From the NCBI GenBank assembly GCA_946480585.1, contig CAMLKQ010000024.1, positions 1-14,328 on the forward strand: a DNA stretch of 14,328 nucleotides. Direction: 5' to 3'. Below the pieces are notes generated by a model. The model saw only the letters and a list, made by a program, of their open reading frames with translations. It was not told where the DNA came from and ran no database searches. Source of the stretch: an uncultured Kangiella sp. Its GTDB lineage: Bacteria > Pseudomonadota > Gammaproteobacteria > Enterobacterales > DSM-103792. The position numbers were made by a program, and so were the translations under genes. Below, piece after piece: positions 1 through 7,981 of the stretch (positions are counted from its first letter, which is position 1; the number at the start of each line of letters is the position of its first letter).

Positions 1-120
1 CAGCGACGGTTCGATCACATACAGGCAGTGCACCGGCCCTTGGCTGGCGGCGCGTACCAGAGGCTCGTGATCGTGCACACGCAAGTCACGTTTGAACCAA
101 ACCAATTGCAGTGCCGTCAT
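1..120 (-). CDS. Photolyase/cryptochrome family protein, N-terminal fragment cut by the window edge
   Basis: Reading the minus strand from the ATG at 120 gives 40 open codons to the window edge, beginning MTALQLVWFKRDLRVHDHEP and ending near LYVIEPSL. The core VWFKRDLRVHDHEPL, followed about 15 residues later by a hydrophobic strand and an IEP turn, is the classic start of the DNA photolyase N-terminal alpha/beta (antenna) domain in the cryptochrome/photolyase family. These flavoproteins repair UV pyrimidine dimers with blue light or act as blue-light sensors. The FAD-binding domain lies outside the window, so repair enzyme and cryptochrome cannot be told apart. No good Shine-Dalgarno sequence precedes the ATG, but the homology begins only a few residues after it, which supports this start. 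The gene has the same orientation as the large gene before it but is separated from it by a terminator. Confidence 0.85.
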   Translation of the reverse strand, partial: MTALQLVWFKRDLRVHDHEPLVRAASQGPVHCLYVIEPSL

Positions 121-175
121 CAAGAGTCGCCGTCGTACCGAAAACCAATAACCGAGAACCGCGTGCGGTCAGCAG

Positions 176-209
176 AAAAGCAGAACGGGCCAATGTGGCC
201 CGTTCTGCT
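176..209 (-). terminator. Rho-independent terminator of the large membrane-protein gene
   Basis: A perfect 13-bp stem (AGCAGAACGGGCC at 179-191 paired with 197-209) closes a 5-base loop. On the minus strand it is followed at once by TTTTC. It begins 23 bases beyond the stop codon at 233-235, so it ends transcription of that gene before the photolyase gene. Confidence 0.85.
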
Positions 210-232
210 TACGTTGGCGACGGCAATCGCGA

Positions 233-3200
233 TCACGGCGCAGCCGGCTTGCCCGAATTGTCCGGACTGCTCGGATTGTCATTCACCGGCGGTGACACCG
301 CGTCCGGCTCGCCGCCGGTGGCCAACCGGGCCTTGCCCGGTTTGCTCTGCCAGAAACCGCCGACATTGACCGCCTGCCAGGCCAGCTTGATCCAGCGCAG
401 CAGCGCAAAGCTGAGCCAGATCGCCCACAGCAGCATCGCGCCCTTGTAGAGCCACATCGGCACCGAGATCACGCTGACATTCGGCAGCTCATCGCTGCTG
501 TAATCGGCAAACCAGTTCAGCTGATTGCCATACGAACCGTTGCCGGTCAGCATCATGTCCGGTGACGACAGCAACGCGGCCGGCACCGAGCCAACCAGCA
601 CCAGCACGGCGATCACGCTGAACGCCATCAGGGCAAACTGTTGCAGGTTGAAGATGCCACCTGTCGGCATGGTCAGTTGCTGTTCGCGCCAACGCAGCAC
701 CAGGAACCAGACCACGAGCAGCGCCAGCACCCACCACGACACGGTCGACAAACCGAGCCCGAGCAGCAACCAGTCCCGGAACGGCACTGAGGTCAGGCCG
801 CTGCGCGCGAGCACAAATGCCAGCGCAATGAACACCAGCAACGCGCTCCAGTACAGCACGGCCGGGCCGAGGGTCGGGCCGCCGGTGAACAAAATCCAGC
901 GGTTGTCCGGCATCTGCAGCGAATAACTGAGATTCGCCGCCGGCACCCCGAGTGCGATCGCCGGCAATTGCTGATGCAGCGCCGCTTCACTGCTGTCGCG
1001 GTACTGCAGCGACAGCGTGTGGTCACCCGGCAGCACCGGCACCGTCAGCACGCCATCACGCGGCCGCACCACTTGCTCACGACCGTCGAGTTGCACCTGC
1101 AACACATCGAGCGCCGCTGGCAAACGGATTGCCTGCTCACCGCCTTGCGTCGCCCGATAACGCAGCGTCAGCGAACCGCTGGCACCGCGCTGACCCTGAC
1201 CGTGCTGCAACTGCAGTTGATCGATCGCCAAAGTGGCACCGCTGACAATCGCTGGTCGCGACACTGAAACCGTCAATTGCTCGCCGGGGCGCGGCGCGTA
1301 GGTCTGCAACCAGTCTTCACCGTCTTCGTTGGCGATTTGCGGCGTGCCTTCAGTTTGCAAACGCCATTGGTTATCCGGTGCCAGCTGCCAGATTTCGACG
1401 TAGGGCACATCAGCCGGGCTCTGCAATGTGAGAGTTTCAGCGCGCGCCAGACTGCTGCTGAAACTCACCGTCTGTTCCGTCGCGGCGAAATGCAATTGCA
1501 CGACAGCGTTTTCAACCTTGAGCTGATCGTCCTGCACCGCTTCACCGGGCAGCAACGGCAACGCCACCGTGAACGCGCCGGTGCGCGGCGCCAACCGGCG
1601 CACCTGCGTCTCGACGCGCCAGGTATCGGCAAACTGCAGCGTGCGCTCGACCTGCACAAACGGCGGCACACTGAGTTGATTGACACCGTTCGCGCCGGCG
1701 CCGGAACGTTCAACCAATGATTTGCTGGCCGCGCGGGTCAGCGCCAGCGCGCCGGACGGCAACAGATCACCCTGCAGACCGCTGGCTTCCCAACCGTCCA
1801 GTTCGACGCGCAACTGACGCGGCTTCAACGCGAAGTTCAGCGACACCCGATCGCTGCCCGGTGCGGCGCCCGTCAATTGCAAGCGATGACGACCAGCCGG
1901 CACCCAAACCACGACACTGCTGCCGCGCAAACGGGCGACACTGCGCTCACCGTCGCGACTGACCTGGGTCGGCAGCCAATCACCGATGCGGCCGGGCACT
2001 GGAATGGCGGTCGCGATCACGGCATTGACGTCGAGCGTCAAGGTGATCTGATCGCGCTCGGCGCGCACTTCGGCGGCGCTGAGTTCCGCGCAGATCGGCG
2101 CGCAGGTGGGCGGCGTGGTCAGTCGGGCTTTCAATTCGTTGAGCAGCTCGGCCGAAGGCACGGTCGCGTGCGCGCCCGGCGACACCGTCGCGCCAGCAAG
2201 CAATACGCCGAGCAACAGCCACGGCGCCATGACACTGGCGAGACCGAGCTTTTGCCGCGCCAGTTGCAACGGCGAACGGCCGCTCAGTTCACGCACCACG
2301 CGCAGGAAAAACGCCGCGAGAATACCAATGGCCAGCAGCACCAGCAGCACGCGCACGCTGTACGGCAGCAGCCAAATCGACAGCGTTTGCTCGGCATCGA
2401 CCGGGCCGGACCAGCTCAGTTGATAGCTGTGCCAGTGCCAATCCGGAATGCCTTTGCCGGACTGGTTGATCGTGTTTTCGGCGTAACTCTGGTAGATATC
2501 ACTTTTGCTGATTCGCGAACCGGTGACTTCAACACGCTGTTCCATTTCACGCGAACGCATCGCATCGACTTCCGCCTCAGCCTGCTTGCGTGCAATGGCT
2601 TCTTCCATCACCGGAGCCGGTGCCATGGCCGGCATGGCTTGATCATAAACCTCTGGCGCATGTCGATAACTGTAGCCACCGTCCTGCGACTCCAGCTGCG
2701 GATGCAGCAGCGCGCTGATTTGTCCGGCTGCAAACGGGATCAGGATCAGCACCAGCGCGGCCAGACTGAGCAGACGGTAGCGTTGCAACCAGACGCCGAG
2801 TTTGCCGCTGGCATAACGGCAGGCGAGCAGCGCCAGCGCGGCATTCGGCAACAGCCACTGCGGCATGTCCGGCTCATGAAACAGAAAACCGAACGCCAGC
2901 AACACCAGCAAGGCCCAGATGACACCGTAGAGTTTGTAAACGAGCACCGCGGTCAGCACCAGAATGAAGGTATCGAGCAGATTCCAGCGTTCAATAAAAC
3001 TGCCCGGCGCCTGATCGACGCCTGTTGCCGCCAGCAAGCGGTAGCCGGGCGGCAGATGCAGCTGGATTTGCGCATTATCAAACCGGGTTTGCCAGCCGGT
3101 CGCAGCCATGCTGCCGTCACGCGTGAATTCGCCACTGGCTTGCAAGGACAGATTGCTGGTGCGCAGTTCGACACCGCGCACATTTTCGTTGCTGCCGCTG

Positions 3201-4426
3201 CTGATCGGCAGCGCCTGACCGTTGTCGTTGACCTGCAGCAATTGATACGGCGCCGCCATGTCCAGGCGCCAATCGCGGCGCAGCGAGCCGTTTACCTGAT
3301 CGCGAAAACTGTAAGTGCTGCCATCAAAACGCAGCCAGAGATCGCGCTGCAGTTGCAGGGCATTGTCGGTGACCTGACGGCCACGGCTGCGCTCGCTGAT
3401 ACGCAGGCTGTCACCGGCGCGCACTTGCAGCGCCGGCAGTTCATGCCATTCGCCCGGCACATCGGCCTGCACCGGATCGATCGGTGCACCGCCTTCGAGG
3501 CTCGCCGCACGCAAGGATTCAGCGCTCTGCCAGGACCAGATCTGTTCACGCGGCCACAGCCCGTTTTCGCTCGGTAGACTCAGCGTTTCCGGCATCTGCT
3601 TGGCGCGGCTGTGCAAGCGCAGCTCCCACTCGCCGGCGCGCAGCTGCACCCGCAGCTGACCGCTTTCATCAAGCCGCGCCGCCAACTTGCTTTGCATCGC
3701 GGTCGGAACAAAATCCGGCAACAGCGGCGCGCCCAACACCACTTCACGGGCACTGCCGGTTGCCGTCAGCTTGAGCACAGTTTCGAGTTGCAGCGGAATG
3801 CCATCTTGCAGACGCTGGTACACGCGCAATTGCAAAGTGTCTTGCACCGTCGTCGGCTTGTCGTCGCTGGCGAGCATCAAGGCGCTGCCATCACGCTGCA
3901 CGTTGGTCACCGGTTTGCCATGCAAAACCAGCGAGACCAATGCCAGCCCATCGGGCAACGGCAACGCACCCGGTACTTGCCGCCAACGGATTTCACCTTG
4001 CAGCGTGACGCGGCCCGGCGCCAGCAATACGTGCGGTTCACCGCCACGATCCAGCACTGCCACACTGCGCACGCCATCACTGACCGCGCGCGGCCACAGA
4101 TCGGCGCTGCCCGGCAACCGCACCAGTTGTTCCTTGCTGCCGAGCACGTCGAGCGGCAGCGTGAAACGGACGCCGCCGGCATCAGCCTGCAGGTTCAGGT
4201 TGCCGTACCAGACGCAGCTGAAGTCGCCAGCCTCGCGACCGTCCTGACCGTGACTGAGCGGACAGCGGCGAAATTCTTCGCCGTGCAACGCCCAGTCCTG
4301 CCAATCTTTCAACGCCGTCGGCACCGCAACGTCAGCGGCCTGCACGTGCTGGCCCGTACCGAGCCAGAGCAGCAGCGCGCCGATTGCTGCGACCATCCGG
4401 AACTTCCGCCCGTTATTGCCCACCAT
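233..4426 (-). CDS. Very large multispanning membrane protein made of two divergent copies of one module; function unknown
   Basis: This 1397-residue protein is not one I recognise. The start at 4426 is chosen because AAGGAG lies four bases before it and a signal peptide follows directly (residues 1-30, cleavage near HVQA/AD); the frame is open back to 4540. Layout: beta-rich, presumably periplasmic region 31-482; hydrophobic helices at about 483-498, 500-516, 522-537 and 552-574; loop 575-683; helices about 684-710 and 726-746; second beta-rich region 755-1188; helices about 1189-1207, 1217-1245 (probably two), 1262-1286 and 1323-1346; polar Pro/Ser-rich tail. Residues 31-716 and 752-1350 match colinearly: W-x-P-VS-DG-RSVA-L-GR-LQ (111-143 and 817-850), LQ...ET...PLLP (205-237 and 930-960), P..YRLLAATG versus P.NRWILFTGG (459-469 and 1173-1183), QL-x-W before the last helix (669 and 1302). 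Each copy starts with a cysteine pair (55/71, 775/779). The module-1 loop carries VTGSRI (634-639). Neighbouring genes suggest no function. I am sure of the gene, not of its role. Confidence 0.9.
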   Translation of the reverse strand: MVGNNGRKFRMVAAIGALLLWLGTGQHVQAADVAVPTALKDWQDWALHGEEFRRCPLSHGQDGREAGDFSCVWYGNLNLQADAGGVRFTLPLDVLGSKEQLVRLPGSADLWPRAVSDGVRSVAVLDRGGEPHVLLAPGRVTLQGEIRWRQVPGALPLPDGLALVSLVLHGKPVTNVQRDGSALMLASDDKPTTVQDTLQLRVYQRLQDGIPLQLETVLKLTATGSAREVVLGAPLLPDFVPTAMQSKLAARLDESGQLRVQLRAGEWELRLHSRAKQMPETLSLPSENGLWPREQIWSWQSAESLRAASLEGGAPIDPVQADVPGEWHELPALQVRAGDSLRISERSRGRQVTDNALQLQRDLWLRFDGSTYSFRDQVNGSLRRDWRLDMAAPYQLLQVNDNGQALPISSGSNENVRGVELRTSNLSLQASGEFTRDGSMAATGWQTRFDNAQIQLHLPPGYRLLAATGVDQAPGSFIERWNLLDTFILVLTAVLVYKLYGVIWALLVLLAFGFLFHEPDMPQWLLPNAALALLACRYASGKLGVWLQRYRLLSLAALVLILIPFAAGQISALLHPQLESQDGGYSYRHAPEVYDQAMPAMAPAPVMEEAIARKQAEAEVDAMRSREMEQRVEVTGSRISKSDIYQSYAENTINQSGKGIPDWHWHSYQLSWSGPVDAEQTLSIWLLPYSVRVLLVLLAIGILAAFFLRVVRELSGRSPLQLARQKLGLASVMAPWLLLGVLLAGATVSPGAHATVPSAELLNELKARLTTPPTCAPICAELSAAEVRAERDQITLTLDVNAVIATAIPVPGRIGDWLPTQVSRDGERSVARLRGSSVVVWVPAGRHRLQLTGAAPGSDRVSLNFALKPRQLRVELDGWEASGLQGDLLPSGALALTRAASKSLVERSGAGANGVNQLSVPPFVQVERTLQFADTWRVETQVRRLAPRTGAFTVALPLLPGEAVQDDQLKVENAVVQLHFAATEQTVSFSSSLARAETLTLQSPADVPYVEIWQLAPDNQWRLQTEGTPQIANEDGEDWLQTYAPRPGEQLTVSVSRPAIVSGATLAIDQLQLQHGQGQRGASGSLTLRYRATQGGEQAIRLPAALDVLQVQLDGREQVVRPRDGVLTVPVLPGDHTLSLQYRDSSEAALHQQLPAIALGVPAANLSYSLQMPDNRWILFTGGPTLGPAVLYWSALLVFIALAFVLARSGLTSVPFRDWLLLGLGLSTVSWWVLALLVVWFLVLRWREQQLTMPTGGIFNLQQFALMAFSVIAVLVLVGSVPAALLSSPDMMLTGNGSYGNQLNWFADYSSDELPNVSVISVPMWLYKGAMLLWAIWLSFALLRWIKLAWQAVNVGGFWQSKPGKARLATGGEPDAVSPPVNDNPSSPDNSGKPAAP

Positions 4427-4430
4427 CGCT

Positions 4431-4436
4431 CTCCTT
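4431..4436 (-). promoter_or_regulatory. Ribosome binding site that fixes the start of the large membrane protein
   Basis: AAGGAG on the minus strand ends four bases before the ATG at 4426-4424. The upstream in-frame ATG at 4540 has no comparable site, and would put a highly basic 38-residue extension in front of the signal peptide. It would also begin beyond the hairpin of the preceding terminator. Confidence 0.8.
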
Positions 4437-4510
4437 CTTGAGCTTGTCCTGACCGCGCCCGTCGGCTTGCAACGGCGCCGCGTTTTTTTACTGCATCTTG
4501 ATTCGTGAAT

Positions 4511-4535
4511 AAAAATCCAATGCCGGCAACCGGCA
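4511..4535 (-). terminator. Weak rho-independent terminator after the GNAT/MDR gene pair
   Basis: A 6-bp perfect stem TGCCGG/CCGGCA with a 3-base loop (4521-4535) is followed on the minus strand by TTGGATTTTTATT. It lies 36 bases after the stop codon at 4571. The stem is short, so read-through into the large membrane-protein gene is possible. Confidence 0.55.
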
Positions 4536-4570
4536 CTCACCCTTTGTCTCTGTCGCTGGGCCCGTCGTCA

Positions 4571-5593
4571 TCACGGCAACTGCAACACCACCTTGCCGAT
4601 CGATTGACCGCTGCGCAAACACTCCAACGCCTGCGGCGCCTCGGCAAAGGCAAACACATGACCGACATGCGGCGGCGGCAACGCCAAGGCGTTCACTTCG
4701 GCCAGCAGCGCGGCAAAGAGTTCATGTTGTTGCCACAGCCAGATGAGATTGAATGCCAGCACCGATTTGTTGGCACTGATCATCGCCAGCGCGTCATAGC
4801 GCGGCCGGCGCAGGTATTTGACCGCCATGGTGAACCAGTTGGGTCGGCGTTTGCCCGGCGCGTATTCGGCGGCGCCGAATACCACCAGCCGGCCGGTTGG
4901 CGCCAGCGCGTCAAACGACGCGCGCTGAATGTCACCACCAATGGCATCGAGCACCAGATGCAGCGGCCGATCGGCCAACACGCGGCGCAACTGCGCCGGA
5001 AAATCCGGGTCGCGTACGATGACGTCGGCAAAGCCTTGCTGCTGCAAAAAAGTTTGCTTGCGGGCATCGCTGACCGTGCCGATCACCGGCACGCCGCGCG
5101 CCGCGCAAATGCGCATTGCCTGGAGGCCAACACCACCGGCAGCCGAATGAGTGAGTGTCAACCGGCCGGGCGCAAACGCGCCGAGATCACGCAGCGCATA
5201 CCAGGCCGTGAAGGTTTGCACCAGAAAAGCGGCGCCTTGTTCGAAGCTCCAATCTGCCGGCAAGGCCGCGAGTTGATGCGGGGCGACATCGACCACGCTG
5301 GCATAGGCACCGAAGCGGATGCAGCCCATGACGCGATCACCGACCTGCCATTGCGGCACAGTGCTTTCGCTGACCACGCCGGCAAATTCGAGACCGGGAA
5401 TGAACGCGCCGGCGGGCGTTGCCGAATAAAGTCCGGTCAACGCAAAGATGTCGGCAAAATTCAAACCGACCGCACGCACCGCCACTCGCACCTGCCCGGC
5501 CGGTAGCGCCGGCAACGGCTCGTGCTGACGTTGCAGCCGGGCCAAGTCGCCGGCTTTCGGTGTACGCCAGACCTGCGGTTCGGCACCGGTCAT
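4571..5593 (-). CDS. Zinc-independent MDR oxidoreductase, quinone-reductase/VAT-1-like
   Basis: This 340-residue protein belongs to the medium-chain dehydrogenase/reductase superfamily and probably reduces quinones or activated alkenes with NADPH in the cytoplasm. The GroES-like half carries VGLNFADIFALTGLY (42-56), PGLEFAGVV (66-74) and VGDRV (84-88). The nucleotide-binding half carries HSAAGGVGLQA (149-159) in the usual AxxGxxG position, then LVLDAIGG (213-220). The stretch MISANKSVLAFNL (271-283) is typical of quinone reductases and especially VAT-1-like members. The structural-zinc cysteine cluster and catalytic zinc ligands of alcohol dehydrogenases are absent. The length is normal for the family. 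The ATG lies 3 bases after the stop of the acetyltransferase gene and has only a poor Shine-Dalgarno sequence, so translational coupling is likely. The substrate cannot be read from the sequence. Confidence 0.85.
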   Translation of the reverse strand: MTGAEPQVWRTPKAGDLARLQRQHEPLPALPAGQVRVAVRAVGLNFADIFALTGLYSATPAGAFIPGLEFAGVVSESTVPQWQVGDRVMGCIRFGAYASVVDVAPHQLAALPADWSFEQGAAFLVQTFTAWYALRDLGAFAPGRLTLTHSAAGGVGLQAMRICAARGVPVIGTVSDARKQTFLQQQGFADVIVRDPDFPAQLRRVLADRPLHLVLDAIGGDIQRASFDALAPTGRLVVFGAAEYAPGKRRPNWFTMAVKYLRRPRYDALAMISANKSVLAFNLIWLWQQHELFAALLAEVNALALPPPHVGHVFAFAEAPQALECLRSGQSIGKVVLQLP

Positions 5594-5596
5594 GGT

Positions 5597-6184
5597 TCAG
5601 GCCAACCGCGGCCGCTGTGCGCCTGGCCAGGCGCCCGGCGGCTGCACCGGCAATTGCCGGTATTCGATTTCGGTGTGGTAATGCACGAGCCCGCGCGCCT
5701 GATAGTTGTTCAGCGCCGCCGGGTGATCGAGCGTGCAGGTGTGCACGAACACCCGCGTCGCGCTCCAGTCCCAGGCATCGCTGATGCAACGCGACAACAA
5801 CCAGCCACCAACACCACGACCAAGGTAAGCGGGAATCAAACCGAAATAGGCGATCTCGACACTGCCGTCGTCATGCTTGTGCAATTCGTAGTAACCGGCC
5901 GGCGTGCCGTTGGCGTAACAAACGAAGGTGCGGTGATTCGGTCCGGCGATCGCGGCCTGCCACTGCGCATACGACCACGGCAAGCGGTCGACCCAGTACC
6001 AATCGCCACCGACCGCGGTGTAGAGAAAACGGTTCAGTTCCGGCAAGGGTTCTTTTGCTTCCCGTATCTCGAACGCAGTTGGGTCGGGACAGGCTTTGGC
6101 GCGCAGCGCCGCGCGCTCGGTCATCTGCAGGTACAACACATCGATGGCCTCGGTGGGCCGCAGCTCGGGCGAAGACACAGACAT
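5597..6184 (-). CDS. GNAT-family N-acetyltransferase
   Basis: This 195-residue protein is a probable GNAT acetyltransferase, moving an acetyl group from acetyl-CoA to an amine. The acetyl-CoA-binding motif A is visible as FGLIPAYLGRGVGGWLL (114-130), with the R/Q-x-x-G-x-G/A signature as GRGVGG. Motif B follows as DHPAALNNYQARGL (153-166), where the Tyr and the RGL turn are typical. The N-terminal part, with DWYWVDRLPWSYAQW (61-75), resembles a bacterial GNAT subgroup whose members share this Trp-rich stretch; I know no substrate for it. The start at 6184 has AGGA about nine bases upstream. It is the first gene of a tight two-gene unit with the downstream MDR oxidoreductase. The C-terminal tail (about 180-195, PPGAWPGAQRPRLA) looks disordered. 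Confidence 0.85.
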   Translation of the reverse strand: MSVSSPELRPTEAIDVLYLQMTERAALRAKACPDPTAFEIREAKEPLPELNRFLYTAVGGDWYWVDRLPWSYAQWQAAIAGPNHRTFVCYANGTPAGYYELHKHDDGSVEIAYFGLIPAYLGRGVGGWLLSRCISDAWDWSATRVFVHTCTLDHPAALNNYQARGLVHYHTEIEYRQLPVQPPGAWPGAQRPRLA

Positions 6185-6428
6185 CGGAACAGATCCTGAC
6201 GAGTTGATACGCCAGTGTAACCAGCCGTTCGCGCCACAGCCACCGGCCGCTGTGATGGCCGTCGCGGCCGCTTTTCATCTGGAGCGCCCGGGCCGGCTGT
6301 GGTAGTTTCGCCCGACTTTGACCGCCGGCCGACTGGCCGCGGGCACTTGCAGCCCCCACATTCGCGGTACAGGGTGTATCGCGCCGGGTTGCTGGTATCA
6401 AACAACGATAACCGTAAAACAGGACAAA
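6185..6428. other. Divergent intergenic region with GC-rich inverted repeats
   Basis: This 244-base gap lies between the start of the GNAT gene (minus) and the start of the permease gene (plus), so it must hold both promoters. I find no convincing -35/-10 pair for either. It contains two GC-rich inverted repeats, CGGCCGC/GCGGCCG (6244-6250 and 6264-6270) and GGCCGGC/GCCGGCC (6291-6297 and 6324-6330). Such repeats arise easily in GC-rich DNA. The permease frame is open back to 6318, but that extension looks non-coding. Confidence 0.5.
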
Positions 6429-7889
6429 ATGACAATGATGCGACTTTGGCGCACCAAAGCCATTGCTGGCACTGATGCCACCACTGCCGGCAACGGCGAC
6501 ACCGAATTGAAGCGATCGATTGGCCTGTTCGCACTGACCATGATCGGGGTGGGCTCGACGATTGGCACCGGCATTTTCTTCACCATGGTTGAAGCGGTGC
6601 CCAAGGCCGGACCGGCCGTCATCCTGTCGTTTCTGATTGCCGCCATCACCGCCGGACTGACCGCGCTCTGTTATGCCGAGCTGTCGTCACGCATTCCGGC
6701 ATCCGGGTCGTCCTATTCCTATGCCTATGCAACGGTTGGGGAGTTTCCTGCATATATCGTTGCCTTTTGCCTGCTGCTCGAATATGGCCTCGCCGCCAGT
6801 GCAACGGCGATCGGTTGGTCGGATTATCTCAATCACTTTTTGACCCATGCGTTTGGCTGGAGCATTCCGGACTATCTGCGCACGCCAAGCATTGTCGCCG
6901 GCCCTAACGGGACCGAATGGCATTTCGATCAGTTCAATTTGCCACCGATGCTGTTGGTTGCATTGTGCGGATTGTTGTTGGTGCGTGGCGCCAAGGAATC
7001 GGCAACCGCCAACGCCATCATGGTTATCATCAAGCTGAGCGTGTTGGCCCTGTTTATTGCAGTCGCGTTCAGCGGTTTCGATGGCCAACATTTCACGCCG
7101 TTCTTCAACACCGACAACAGCCTCGGCTATGCCGGCATGGCGGGTGTGGGTGCTGCGGCTGGCACGGTGTTTTTTTCCTTTATCGGTCTGGATACGCTGG
7201 CAACAGCCGGCGCGGAAGTAAAAGATCCGAAGCGGATGATTCCGTTCGGTTTGATGACAGCGTTGTTGGTGGTGACCGTGTTCTATCTGATGGTCGCGAT
7301 CTCTGCCGTCGGCGCGCAGCCGGCCGACATGTTCGCAGGTCAGGAAGCAGGACTCGCTGTGATCATGCAAAACGTTACCGGCAAGGAATGGCCGGCACTG
7401 ATCTTGTCAGCCGGCGCCGTCATCTCGGTATTCAGTGTCACGCTGGTTACCCTTTACGGCCAGACCCGGATTCTGTTTGCCATCAGCAAAGATGGCTTGG
7501 TGTCACCGGCCTTCCAGCAAGTTCACAGCAAAACCCGGACCCCCAATATCAATACACTGATTGTTTGCAGCGCAGTCAGCGTGATCGCCGGGACAGTGGA
7601 CTCCGGCTTTTTGTGGGACATGGTCAGCATGGGTACGCTGGTCGCGTTCATCGTGGTGTCGGCCGCTGTGCCGGTACTGCGCCGGCGCAAGGATGTCGAC
7701 AATACCGAAGGCTTTCGCGTGCCGTTTGGTCCTTACCTCATCCCTTCGCTGAGCATTCTTGCCTGCCTGTACATCATCAAGGATTTGTCAGCCTCAACCT
7801 ATCAGGTGTTCAGCATCTGGATGGCGCTCGCACTGGCAGGTTATTTCCTGTACGGCATCCGCCACAGCAAACTGGGCCAGACAAACTGA
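6429..7889 (+). CDS. APC-superfamily amino acid permease (cationic amino acid transporter type)
   Basis: This 486-residue inner-membrane transporter probably imports amino acids by proton or cation symport. After a short polar N-terminus, LKRSIGLFALTMIGVG leads into the unwound first helix with the substrate-backbone motif GVGSTIGTGIF (40-50). Further APC hallmarks are the conserved helix-2/3 segment CYAELSSRIPASGSSY (81-96), the helix-6 motif FFSFIGLDTLATAGAEVKDP (248-267) and the helix-8 segment YGQTRILFAISKDGLVSP (343-360). About 12 hydrophobic segments fit the family. The overall pattern resembles the CAT group (TC 2.A.3.3) and YfnA-like permeases, but specificity cannot be read. The start at 6429 is chosen because AGGA sits four bases upstream and the earlier in-frame codons lack transporter-like sequence; ATGs at 6435 and 6438 are alternatives. 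The gene looks slightly richer in A/T than its neighbours. It converges on trhO. Confidence 0.9.
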   Translation: MTMMRLWRTKAIAGTDATTAGNGDTELKRSIGLFALTMIGVGSTIGTGIFFTMVEAVPKAGPAVILSFLIAAITAGLTALCYAELSSRIPASGSSYSYAYATVGEFPAYIVAFCLLLEYGLAASATAIGWSDYLNHFLTHAFGWSIPDYLRTPSIVAGPNGTEWHFDQFNLPPMLLVALCGLLLVRGAKESATANAIMVIIKLSVLALFIAVAFSGFDGQHFTPFFNTDNSLGYAGMAGVGAAAGTVFFSFIGLDTLATAGAEVKDPKRMIPFGLMTALLVVTVFYLMVAISAVGAQPADMFAGQEAGLAVIMQNVTGKEWPALILSAGAVISVFSVTLVTLYGQTRILFAISKDGLVSPAFQQVHSKTRTPNINTLIVCSAVSVIAGTVDSGFLWDMVSMGTLVAFIVVSAAVPVLRRRKDVDNTEGFRVPFGPYLIPSLSILACLYIIKDLSASTYQVFSIWMALALAGYFLYGIRHSKLGQTN

Positions 7890-7934
7890 GTCTGGCAAAT
7901 GGCGCAAGGCAATCAACACGATGACAACGGTTTG

Positions 7935-7968
7935 AATAAAAAAGGCGCCACCCGGCGCCTTTTTTATT
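7935..7968. terminator. Bidirectional rho-independent terminator between the permease and trhO
   Basis: A perfect 15-bp stem (AATAAAAAAGGCGCC at 7935-7949 paired with 7954-7968) closes a 4-base loop. It has an A-run on the left and a T-run on the right, so it works in both directions. It lies 45 bases after the permease stop and 13 bases before the trhO stop codon. Confidence 0.93.
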
Positions 7969-7981
7969 CTGCACAGATCAC

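Noticed and set aside
1877..3577. A 566-codon open frame on the plus strand inside the giant membrane-protein gene
   Set aside because: It is antisense to a gene with a clear signal peptide, helices and internal homology. Its translation is Gln/His/Arg-rich low-complexity sequence typical of the shadow of GC-rich coding DNA.
4483..4489. Run of seven T on the plus strand after GC-rich sequence as a plus-strand terminator
   Set aside because: There is no plus-strand gene upstream, and the GGCGCC palindrome before it has no proper loop.
4427..4540. A 38-residue N-terminal extension of the giant membrane protein
   Set aside because: It is Arg/Lys-rich and lacks a ribosome binding site, while the ATG at 4426 has AAGGAG and is followed by a proper signal peptide.
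6318..6428. A 37-residue N-terminal extension of the permease
   Set aside because: It has no transporter-like sequence and lies in the divergent promoter region; the start at 6429 has AGGA upstream and gives a normal family length.
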